A stretch of DNA of 12,819 nucleotides, taken from the NCBI GenBank assembly GCA_964370165.1, contig CAYJIG010000059.1, positions 1 to 12,819 on the forward strand. Direction: 5' to 3'. The notes below the pieces were generated by a model. The model was not told the origin of the DNA, searched no databases, and was given only the letters and a program-made list of their open reading frames with translations. Source of the stretch: JAAYCI01 sp964370165. Lineage in GTDB: Bacteria > Bacillota > Clostridia > Oscillospirales > Ruminococcaceae. This document shows positions 1-5,530 of this stretch, piece after piece; the stretch's first letter is position 1, and each line of letters opens with the position of its first letter. Both the position numbers and the translations under genes were made by a program.

Positions 1-2
1 AA

Positions 3-512
3 AAAAGTAAAGAAGGCCTTTTGCGTAATGATCAATATTTAGGACAAATTTTGGACGCTTTACGCACGGCCATGTACACAAAACCCGAAGGTAGTAGCAT
101 CGCCATTTATGATCTTGGTATTAGCACCAGCTTTTACAGTGAAGATGGCCACTTTAACGCCGAGAGTGTAGACGATTTACGCCAAGCTATTGAAAGCAAT
201 CCCGAAGCTTTGCAAGAACTGTTTGCCGGCGAGGGTGGTATCATGGAACTGGTGAACAACGCCATCAATGACGCCACAAAGTCTAGCTATGCAAGCCCGG
301 GATATCTGGTGGCGAAAGCAGGCTCAAACTCGTTGGATACATCTTCAAGCCTGTACAAAGAAATTGCCGAGGTAGACGAACAATTGGTTACGTTGGAAGA
401 CAGATATTGGTCGGAGTATGACAGGTATTGGGGCCAGTTCAACCAAATGGAAGAGCTGATAGCACAAATGAACGCCCAAAGTGCTCAAATGACACAGTTG
501 ATGGGTGGATAA
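3..512 (+). CDS. fliD: FliD, flagellar filament cap protein (C-terminal part, 5' end outside window)
   Basis: The last 169 residues of the filament cap protein, which sits at the filament tip and helps exported flagellin fold and insert. The reading frame is open to the window edge, so the gene starts upstream. The TTG at 21 is internal, because the residues before and after it (KEGLLRNDQYLGQ) read as continuous FliD. Recognisable C-terminal FliD features are the GLLRND start of a helix, 'LGISTSFYSEDGHF' followed by 'LRQAIESNPEALQELF', and a terminal coiled-coil region ending 'RYWGQFNQMEELIAQMNAQ', close to the FliD C-terminus that packs against the filament. fliS follows after 46 bases, the usual cap-chaperone pairing, and both genes share the terminator after fliS. 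Identity is secure; the N-terminal half cannot be judged. Confidence 0.92.
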   Translation, partial: KSKEGLLRNDQYLGQILDALRTAMYTKPEGSSIAIYDLGISTSFYSEDGHFNAESVDDLRQAIESNPEALQELFAGEGGIMELVNNAINDATKSSYASPGYLVAKAGSNSLDTSSSLYKEIAEVDEQLVTLEDRYWSEYDRYWGQFNQMEELIAQMNAQSAQMTQLMGG

Positions 513-558
513 TAATAACACAAGTGTTGAATAGTTTTGCCAAAGAGAGGAAAGCAAT

Positions 559-963
559 ATGAATCCATATGAAACATACCGCAAACAGATGGTGAGCTCC
601 ATGACACAAGGTGAGATGCTGCTAAAGTTATATGACGAAACGCTGAAGCAAATAGATATTGCGCGCGCTTCTATTGATAAAGGCGAGATTGCAGCAATGG
701 ATGCAGCACTGGAAAAAGCACAGCGGATTGTTCGCCATTTGCGCGACACATTGGATTTTCGCTATCCTGTTTCAAATGATTTATCAAAAATGTACGATTT
801 TTTCAACAGACAGCTGGTGGAAGCAAACGTCAAAAAAAGCAAAAAGGCACTTGATGATATTGCGCCAATGATACGAGAACTGCGTGACACATTTAATGAG
901 TGTGATAAAATCAGTCGTGTCAACCGCACAGCTGCTACTGCAAATCAAAAAAGTATAGTTTAA
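559..963 (+). CDS. fliS: FliS, flagellar export chaperone
   Basis: A cytoplasmic chaperone that binds the C-terminus of flagellin before export and stops it polymerising early. The 134 residues match the usual FliS length (about 125-135). Family marks are the N-terminal 'NPYETYRKQMVSS', 'LLKLYDETLKQIDIA' (helix 1-2 region), 'AQRIVRHLRDTLDF' and 'LSKMYDFFNRQLVEANVKKS', followed by a final helix near residue 105-117. The ATG at 559 is preceded by GAGAGG at a good distance. The gene is directly downstream of fliD and ends 51 bases before a strong terminator, so fliD and fliS likely form the end of one transcript. A second FliS-family paralogue (sometimes FlaG or FliT neighbours) is not seen here. 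Confidence 0.93.
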   Translation: MNPYETYRKQMVSSMTQGEMLLKLYDETLKQIDIARASIDKGEIAAMDAALEKAQRIVRHLRDTLDFRYPVSNDLSKMYDFFNRQLVEANVKKSKKALDDIAPMIRELRDTFNECDKISRVNRTAATANQKSIV

Positions 964-990
964 AAGCTAAAATTGTATTAAAATAAAGTA

Positions 991-1007
991 TATTACAAAT
1001 TGTAATA
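991..1007. repeat. 17-bp AT-rich perfect palindrome after fliS
   Basis: Arms TATTACAA (991-998) and TTGTAATA (1000-1007) around a single central A make a perfect palindrome between the fliS stop and the terminator hairpin. It has the look of a dimeric-repressor operator, and the AAAGTATTACA prefix recalls BlaI/MecI-type boxes, but the central spacing is one base longer than that class. It may equally be part of the 3' end of the fliS mRNA or chance in AT-rich DNA. Confidence 0.4.
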
Positions 1008-1014
1008 ATGATTT

Positions 1015-1048
1015 AGGTGCCACTCATATCGAGTGGTGCCTTTCTTTT
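1015..1048 (+). terminator. Rho-independent terminator of fliD-fliS
   Basis: An 11-bp stem pairs 1015-1025 (AGGTGCCACTC) with 1031-1041 (GAGTGGTGCCT), including two G-U pairs. The loop is ATATC and a T-rich tail TTCTTTT follows. The position, 51 bases after the fliS stop, and the orientation fit termination of the fliD-fliS transcript and separate it from flgB. Confidence 0.85.
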
Positions 1049-1173
1049 GCTTTAAGTTTCGATTTAAGGCGAAAATCAACGAAATATAGTAAACTTGAAC
1101 AGTATTAACAAGCGAAATTGTGAAAGAAATTAAAATTTATAGCTTGAAAAGTAAGAACAAACCATTAAATTTT

Positions 1174-1211
1174 GTGCAATATTATATATTGTGGCTATGA
1201 AGGTATTGCAC
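1174..1211. repeat. 8-bp inverted repeat overlapping the flgB -35 element
   Basis: GTGCAATA (1174-1181) and TATTGCAC (1204-1211) are perfect inverted repeats separated by 22 bases. The right arm contains the proposed -35 hexamer. A second, smaller dyad CAATAT/ATATTG (1177-1182 and 1186-1191) overlaps the left arm. This is consistent with an operator, but no regulator is identified. Confidence 0.4.
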
Positions 1212-1234
1212 TTTTTCTTTATGGGTGATATTAT
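1206..1234 (+). promoter_or_regulatory. Candidate sigma-A-type promoter for flgB-flgC, extended -10
   Basis: TTGCAC (1206-1211) as -35, a 17-base spacer and TATTAT (1229-1234, 5/6 to consensus) as -10. The -10 is immediately preceded by TGA, giving the extended TGn motif. The expected start of transcription is near 1241, leaving a leader of about 40 bases before the flgB ATG. This is the best housekeeping-type promoter I can see in the window. The -35 matches only 3/6. It overlaps two inverted repeats, which suggests regulation. Confidence 0.55.
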
Positions 1235-1248
1235 TTTAATAAACCCAT
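1221..1248. repeat. Composite dyad enclosing the flgB -10 element
   Basis: ATGGGT (1221-1226) pairs with ACCCAT (1243-1248), and inside it TATTA (1229-1233) pairs with TAATA (1237-1241), giving an interrupted 28-base dyad. The -10 box TATTAT lies within its left half. It could be a repressor site on DNA; a transcript starting near 1241 would contain only a few bases of it, so an RNA role is unlikely. Confidence 0.4.
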
Positions 1249-1282
1249 GGTTAGATGATGCTAAATAGGAAAGGAATGTTTT

Positions 1283-1684
1283 ATGCTTTTTGATACATAT
1301 ACAAGCCAAGCTGTGCAGGCAAGTCTTGATAATACGTGGCTTAAAACACAAGTTATTTCCAATAATATTGCAAATGTAGACACACCGGGATTCAAGGCGT
1401 CTACCGTCAGTTTTGAAGAAGTGTTGCAGGGCGCATCAATGCGAGTGCAAAATCATGAAGGGCAAGAAGTAAGCGAAGCAACAAGATCGTCTTCTGCTAG
1501 CAGTTATTTTTCTCATGTGAGAACAGACGACACAACATCTGTTCGGATAGATGGAAATAATGTGTCGATGGAAAAAGAGCAAAGTGAACTTTGGAAGGCA
1601 TATGCTCAGTATAATTACCTGATAGATCGCATATCGGGACACTATAATAACATAAGTGCAGCCATCTCCGGAATGCGCACTTAA
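1283..1684 (+). CDS. flgB: FlgB, proximal rod protein
   Basis: A component of the flagellar basal-body rod, exported by the type III apparatus and assembled next to FliE and FlgC at the MS ring. The 133 residues are typical. The N-terminal rod/hook signature 'SNNIANVDTPGFKA' (residues 26-39) is intact, and the C-terminal helix 'YNYLIDRISGHYNNISAAISGM' pairs with it to form the D0 coiled coil. There are no signal peptide or membrane segments, as expected for a type III substrate. The start ATG has AGGAAAGGA 8-16 bases upstream. flgC follows after 26 bases, so the two are co-transcribed, probably from the promoter at 1206-1234. Confidence 0.95.
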   Translation: MLFDTYTSQAVQASLDNTWLKTQVISNNIANVDTPGFKASTVSFEEVLQGASMRVQNHEGQEVSEATRSSSASSYFSHVRTDDTTSVRIDGNNVSMEKEQSELWKAYAQYNYLIDRISGHYNNISAAISGMRT

Positions 1685-1710
1685 CGGGTTCCTTTATAGG
1701 AGGAAGTAAA

Positions 1711-2169
1711 ATGTCTTTTTTAAGCACAATGGATATCACCACCTCGGCACTGACAGCGGAAAGATATCGCATGGACGTTATTGCACACAATATAGCTAAT
1801 ATTGACACAACTCGTGGCGCGGATGGCGAACCATATCGCAGACGCTTAGTTGTGTTTCAAGAGCAAGAAATGAGTTTTCAGTCCACGCTGGAACGTGAAG
1901 CACAGCGATATACCGGTAATACAAGCAGTGCTAATGTGGGCGGTGGCGTGCAGGTGTCTGAAGTGATAGAAGACCAGTCAGACTTTATTCCTGTATATGA
2001 TCCTACTCACCCGGACGCTGACGAAGACGGATACGTTTTGAAACCAAACGTAGACCGAGCGGAAGAAAATGTTGACTTGATGGCTGCTTCGCGTAGCTAT
2101 GAAGCGCAAATTACAACGCTTAATATCATTAAAGCGATGGCGATGAAAGCCGCTGATCTGACAAGATAA
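1711..2169 (+). CDS. flgC: FlgC, proximal rod protein
   Basis: The second proximal rod protein, 152 residues, normal for FlgC. The N-terminal signature reads 'HNIANIDTTRG' (residues 26-36), and a central motif 'YDPTHPDADEDGYVLKPNV' is highly characteristic of FlgC (family form: yDPsHPdAd.dGYV..PNV). The C-terminal helix 'ENVDLMAASRSYEAQITTLN' is also typical. The ATG at 1711 is preceded by a strong AGGAGGAAG. In most Firmicutes fliE follows flgC within a few bases; here a 301-base gap with a probable terminator follows instead. Confidence 0.96.
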   Translation: MSFLSTMDITTSALTAERYRMDVIAHNIANIDTTRGADGEPYRRRLVVFQEQEMSFQSTLEREAQRYTGNTSSANVGGGVQVSEVIEDQSDFIPVYDPTHPDADEDGYVLKPNVDRAEENVDLMAASRSYEAQITTLNIIKAMAMKAADLTR

Positions 2170-2175
2170 TATATG

Positions 2176-2209
2176 AACGGCAGCGAAGTCTGCCGTTTTG
2201 CTGATTTTT
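2176..2209 (+). terminator. Probable intrinsic terminator after flgC
   Basis: A perfect 8-bp GC-rich stem, AACGGCAG (2176-2183) with CTGCCGTT (2190-2197), has a 6-base loop and runs straight into TTTTGCTGATTTTT. It lies 7 bases after the flgC stop. Its T-rich tail is itself the left arm of a second hairpin (next entry), so termination here could be conditional. Read-through into fliE is possible. Confidence 0.55.
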
Positions 2210-2233
2210 AATATGTCAAAAATCAGCAAAATG
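2194..2233. repeat. Long perfect inverted repeat overlapping the flgC terminator
   Basis: TTTTGCTGATTTTT (2196-2209) and AAAAATCAGCAAAA (2218-2231) are perfect 14-base inverted repeats with an 8-base loop. A G-U pair and a C-G pair extend the stem to 16 (2194-2233). The left arm takes up the last four bases of the preceding hairpin and its U-tract, so the two structures cannot both form completely. This is much longer than expected by chance and could be an antiterminator-like alternative fold or a terminator for the opposite strand. Confidence 0.6.
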
Positions 2234-2293
2234 TTACATGGTGTTCATATAAATGTTACAACGTACATAGTTTGATAAGATTTATGTTATCAA
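2229..2293. repeat. Spaced AAATGTTACA repeats and TTGATAA palindrome
   Basis: AAATGTTACA occurs at 2229-2238 and again at 2251-2260, 22 bases apart (two helical turns). A related ATGTTA occurs at 2284-2289, about 31 bases further on (three turns). The last copy sits in a 22-base dyad with arms TTGATAA (2272-2278) and TTATCAA (2287-2293). The same-face spacing suggests a cooperative DNA-binding site upstream of fliE. No binding protein is known to me for this sequence. Confidence 0.35.
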
Positions 2294-2372
2294 CACAAAA
2301 ATAGCACAAGAAATATGCTGAAATAAAACGATATATAAACAAATGTGTTTTGATTATCATAGACATATAGTG

Positions 2373-2380
2373 GCCGATAC
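2373..2380 (+). promoter_or_regulatory. Candidate sigma-28 (SigD/FliA-type) -10 element before fliE
   Basis: GCCGATAC matches the sigma-28 -10 consensus GCCGATAA at 7 of 8 positions, 90 bases upstream of the fliE start. At the expected 15-base spacing the -35 position reads TTAT rather than TAAA, a poor match, so this is a half-supported promoter. Sigma-28 input to a basal-body operon would resemble the dual promoters of the Bacillus fla/che operon. Confidence 0.35.
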
Positions 2381-2470
2381 ATCCGCTTTATACGATGTCG
2401 TTTAAATATATCAAAAAATATAGCGGGAACACAGCGGACACAAAATATAAATAGCTTTACGGAGGTAGAA

Positions 2471-2782
2471 ATGAGTCAATTTATCGTACCCATTAGCAGT
2501 TTACCGTCGATAACATCTGTGGCGGATAAGAACGTGGCAGGTTCTGTGTCGGGTGAAGCTTCTATACCGTTTGATAATTTGTTGACAGATGCGCTGAATA
2601 ATGCCATGCAGGCGCAGGAAAGCTCTTCAGCTGCGGCGTATGATTTAGCTGTAGGCGGCAGCGATGATCTGCACACAGGCGCAGTGGAAGCGCTGAAATA
2701 TTCTACAGCCATCAGCTATGCAACCGGCATAGCAAGTAGTGCGATACAAGCGTACAACGAACTAATTAGAATGCAAATTTAA
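2471..2782 (+). CDS. fliE: FliE, MS ring-rod junction protein
   Basis: A small basal-body protein linking the FliF MS ring to the rod, and needed for opening the export gate. The 103 residues match the family length. The conserved C-terminal half is clear: 'DLHTGAVEALKYSTAISYATGI' followed by the terminal 'AIQAYNELIRMQI', which matches the family ending (aY.eimrMqv). The N-terminal 35 residues are variable and probably disordered, as usual. ATG at 2471 follows ACGGAGG. It is separated from flgC by a likely terminator, so it appears to be the first gene of the transcript leading into fliF. Confidence 0.93.
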   Translation: MSQFIVPISSLPSITSVADKNVAGSVSGEASIPFDNLLTDALNNAMQAQESSSAAAYDLAVGGSDDLHTGAVEALKYSTAISYATGIASSAIQAYNELIRMQI

Positions 2783-2799
2783 CGAATAACTTAAATATA

Positions 2800-2838
2800 T
2801 AGCTATGAGCGTGTGAAAAAGGGGCAGACTCATGGCTA
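2800..2838 (+). other. Hairpin in the fliE-fliF gap
   Basis: TAGCTATGAG (2800-2809) pairs with CTCATGGCTA (2829-2838), 10 bp with one G-U pair, around a 19-base loop that exposes AAAAAGGGG. There is no T-tract, so it is not a terminator. The loop carries a ribosome-binding-like sequence placed before a six-codon ORF (2832-2852) that chains into fliF. It may be an mRNA processing or translation-modulating element; the function is unknown. Confidence 0.4.
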
Positions 2839-2856
2839 CAGTGAGGGAATGAGTGC

Positions 2857-4482
2857 ATGAACGAGAGGGTTGCACAACTTGGGACTCAGTTTAAAGATGC
2901 ATTGGATAAAGTAAAAAATGCATGGACAGAGCTGGAAGCCACCAGGAAAAAGATAATAATAGCAATTGCGGCAGGTCTACTGGTATTAGTGGTAGGCCTT
3001 GTGGTATTTCTTAATGTGCGTGCAAACCGCTATGTGGTGGTGTATGAAGGGCTGAACCAGGAAGAAAGCATAGAAGGCAGCGCGGTGCTTGCGCAGGTAG
3101 AGCCGGCGATACCCTCCAGGCTGAATGCTGAAGGTGAGCTGGAAGTGCCGGAAAATCAAGTAGAGCAGGCGATGGCGCAGCTGGCATTGCAAGGCATTCC
3201 GGCCATTACACCGGATTATAATATTTTGGCCGAGGCCAGCGGGCTTACCACGACTGAGTTTGAAAAAAGACAAGCGCTGACAAACCAATGGCAAAACCGA
3301 TTGCAAGACACTATAAAGACATTGAATGGTGTGCAGAACGCTATTGTTACACTGCAACTGCCTGAAAATTCTAACACAGTATGGAATATTGACTCGACAA
3401 ATGGTAGCGGCTCGGCTACTGTGCACATGAAGCCGGGATACGTGCTTTCGCAAGACCAGGCGAATGCTATACGTTTGTTGATAGGCCCCAGCGTAGGCAT
3501 TGATCCTAAAGATGTAACGGTGATGGACGGCGACATGAATGTGCTGGCGGCTGCGGGTGAAGACTATGATATGAATCAAGCGGTAGGCACTGAATTTTTA
3601 GAGCGGATGAATATTGAACAAGAGATAGAAGCGCGCTTAAGCGAAAAGGCGGCAAACTTGCTATCACTAGCATATCCCGACTCTACACAGTGGCGAATTT
3701 CGGCCACGGCAGTGCTGGATTATGATGAAGTACTGGAAGAAATCAAGACGTATATACCGCTGGAAGGCACTATTCACGGTGTTGTTGACGAAGAACAACT
3801 GGACGCACAAATGGGTGTGGGTCAGTATGCCGAAGGCGTTGTAGGAGAAACAGACAATACCGATGTTCCGGTGTATGTAGACATTGACGGCGACGGTGAG
3901 CTGGACACAGTTGATTACCACCAGTTCCGTGACTATGCGGTAAGTTATTCTTTAGAGCAAATAGAGCGCAACGGTCCGGTGATGGAACAAGCTACGATAT
4001 CTGTTGTTATAAATGATTCGTTATCGAATGAAGCGCAGCAAGATTTACGCCAAGCTATTGCGCAAGGCACGGGCCTGCCGGTAGAAAATGTAGGCGTTGA
4101 AAGCTTCTTGCCACCGGGTATTGACGACGGTGAAGAAGATGCAGTGCAAGACGGTACCATCATTCCGGGTATTCCGAACTTGTATACATTTATAGCACTT
4201 GGCGTGTTATTGATTCTGATTGGTGTGGTAGTGCTGATATTGGTGCTAAAAGCACGCAAGAAGAAGAAACTGCTTGAAGAAGAAATGGCTGCCGCCGCAG
4301 AAGAAGCGGCCGAAGCAGAGCGTATTCAAGCCGAAATTGAAGAGCGTAAACGTCAACTTAAAAATGCAGCTGTCGGCAAAGAGGCTGAGAACATTATCAC
4401 TAATGAGGTTCGTGAATTTGCTGCTAACAATCCGGAAATCACAGCTAACTTGCTACGCAACTGGCTGAAAGAGGGGGAATAA
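2857..4482 (+). CDS. fliF: FliF, flagellar MS-ring protein
   Basis: Forms the membrane ring that is the assembly base of the motor and houses the export gate. The 541 residues have the family plan: a short cytoplasmic N-terminus, membrane helix 1 (about residues 33-54), a large extracytoplasmic part with ring-building motifs ('RYVVVYEGLNQEES', 'ITPDYNILAEASGLTTTEFEKRQA', 'VTVMDGDMNVL'), membrane helix 2 (about 443-464) and a charged cytoplasmic tail ending 'NPEITANLLRNWLKEGE', the FliG-binding motif. Oddity: in the region before the second helix, residues 342-353 read DIDGDGELDTVD, a perfect EF-hand/dockerin-type loop. The tail (about 465-520) is rich in K, E and A and probably forms a long helix. 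ATG at 2857 follows GTGAGGG. fliG starts 3 bases after the stop, implying coupling. Confidence 0.97.
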   Translation: MNERVAQLGTQFKDALDKVKNAWTELEATRKKIIIAIAAGLLVLVVGLVVFLNVRANRYVVVYEGLNQEESIEGSAVLAQVEPAIPSRLNAEGELEVPENQVEQAMAQLALQGIPAITPDYNILAEASGLTTTEFEKRQALTNQWQNRLQDTIKTLNGVQNAIVTLQLPENSNTVWNIDSTNGSGSATVHMKPGYVLSQDQANAIRLLIGPSVGIDPKDVTVMDGDMNVLAAAGEDYDMNQAVGTEFLERMNIEQEIEARLSEKAANLLSLAYPDSTQWRISATAVLDYDEVLEEIKTYIPLEGTIHGVVDEEQLDAQMGVGQYAEGVVGETDNTDVPVYVDIDGDGELDTVDYHQFRDYAVSYSLEQIERNGPVMEQATISVVINDSLSNEAQQDLRQAIAQGTGLPVENVGVESFLPPGIDDGEEDAVQDGTIIPGIPNLYTFIALGVLLILIGVVVLILVLKARKKKKLLEEEMAAAAEEAAEAERIQAEIEERKRQLKNAAVGKEAENIITNEVREFAANNPEITANLLRNWLKEGE

Positions 4483-4485
4483 ACA

Positions 4486-5487
4486 GTGGCTAATTTATCA
4501 TCTAAAGCACGTGCTGCCGCGGTAATTATTTCTCTTGGTACCAACGAAGCGGCAGAGGTATATAAATATCTGCGTGAAGAAGAGATCGAGATGTTATCGC
4601 TGGAAGTGGCAAGGCTGGAAACTCTTTCTCCGGAAGACTTAAAAGAAATCATGGATGATTTTTATGGCCTTTGCATCACTCAGAAGGTTATCGCCGAAGG
4701 TGGCGTGGATTATGCAAGGGACGTACTGGAAAAAGCGTTTGGCTCACAGCAAGCGGCAAACCTGATGGAGCGTGTGTCTAAAAGCTTGCGCACAAAAGCT
4801 TTTGATTTTGTACGCAAGGCCGACTATAAGAATCTACTTTCAATACTACAAAACGAGCATCCCCAGACTATTGCGCTGATACTGTCATATGCAAGGGCAG
4901 ATCAAGCCAGTATGATTATAGGCGAGCTTGCGCCGGAAGTGCGATTGGACGTAGTGGAGCGTATTGCAAACTTAGACAGAGCTTCCCCGGACGTGATAAA
5001 CGTGGTGGAAGCCACCCTAGAAAAGAAATTCGGAAACATTGTGTCTGTGGATCTTATGGAGCTGGGTGGCGTGCCGTATGTGGCCGAGATCATGAACAGT
5101 GTGGACCGCAGCACAGAAAAGCAAATCTTCGACGATTTGGGTGTCAAAGATCCGGAACTTGCCGAAAACATTCGCAAGCTTATGTTTGTGTTCGAAGACA
5201 TTATCTTCTTGGACGACATATCCATACAGCGCTTCTTGCGTGATGTGGATACCAAGGATCTGGCGGTTGCGCTTAAAGCTGCAAATGCTGATGTTTCTCG
5301 CGTAATTATGCAAAATATGTCAAAACGTTCGCAAGAAACTATTGCCAGCGACATGGAATACTTGCACAATGTTCGCATGAAAGACGTGGAAGAAGCACAA
5401 CAACGTGTTGTGGACACCATACGTCGCTTGGAAGAAGAAGGCGAATTGGTTATCAGCAAAGGCGGCAAAGACGATATTATTGCTTAG
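4486..5487 (+). CDS. fliG: FliG, rotor/switch protein
   Basis: A cytoplasmic rotor protein that binds FliF through its N-terminal domain, FliM through its middle domain, and generates torque with the stator through its C-terminal domain. The 333 residues are normal. It starts with GTG at 4486, three bases after fliF, with GAGGGGG inside the end of fliF as binding site. N-domain: 'KARAAAVIISLGTNEAAEVYKYL'-type start. Middle domain: EHPQ motif at 124-127 (in 'LQNEHPQTIALILS'). C-domain: 'MFVFEDIIFLDD' (233-244), then charged helices 'IQRFLRDVDTKDLAVALK' and 'MKDVEEAQQRVVDTIRRLEEEGE'. The usually conserved GPVR turn before the last helices reads HNVR (294-297), a mild divergence. It belongs to the fliE-to-flgD transcript. 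Confidence 0.97.
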   Translation: MANLSSKARAAAVIISLGTNEAAEVYKYLREEEIEMLSLEVARLETLSPEDLKEIMDDFYGLCITQKVIAEGGVDYARDVLEKAFGSQQAANLMERVSKSLRTKAFDFVRKADYKNLLSILQNEHPQTIALILSYARADQASMIIGELAPEVRLDVVERIANLDRASPDVINVVEATLEKKFGNIVSVDLMELGGVPYVAEIMNSVDRSTEKQIFDDLGVKDPELAENIRKLMFVFEDIIFLDDISIQRFLRDVDTKDLAVALKAANADVSRVIMQNMSKRSQETIASDMEYLHNVRMKDVEEAQQRVVDTIRRLEEEGELVISKGGKDDIIA

Positions 5488-5530
5488 TGATGGCGGCAAG
5501 CGAAATGGTGTATGGGCAAAGGAGTAAAAA

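Larger units (their letters stand above)
964..1282. other. Intergenic region fliS-flgB (319 bases)
   Basis: No credible gene is present. The region holds a 17-bp palindrome (991-1007), the fliS terminator (1015-1048), an AT-rich stretch without obvious signals (1049-1170), two inverted repeats and a promoter candidate (1174-1248), and the flgB ribosome binding site AGGAAAGGA at 1267-1275. Confidence 0.8.
2170..2470. other. Intergenic region flgC-fliE (301 bases)
   Basis: AT-rich with no credible gene. It contains the probable flgC terminator, the overlapping 16-bp hairpin, the spaced repeats and palindrome, and the sigma-28-like -10 element. The stretch 2294-2349 shows nothing recognisable beyond high A content. 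The fliE ribosome binding site GGAGG lies at 2461-2465. Confidence 0.8.

Noticed and set aside
21..512. Treating TTG 21 as the start of a complete gene.
   Set aside because: The frame is open to the window edge and codes FliD-like sequence across this codon; the true start lies upstream.
1192..1210. Sigma-54-like TGGC...TTGCA upstream of flgB.
   Set aside because: GG to GC spacing is about three bases too long for a -24/-12 promoter.
2986..3579. A 197-codon minus-strand ORF opposite fliF.
   Set aside because: Antisense shadow of a secure fliF frame, with His/Ile/Tyr-rich random composition.
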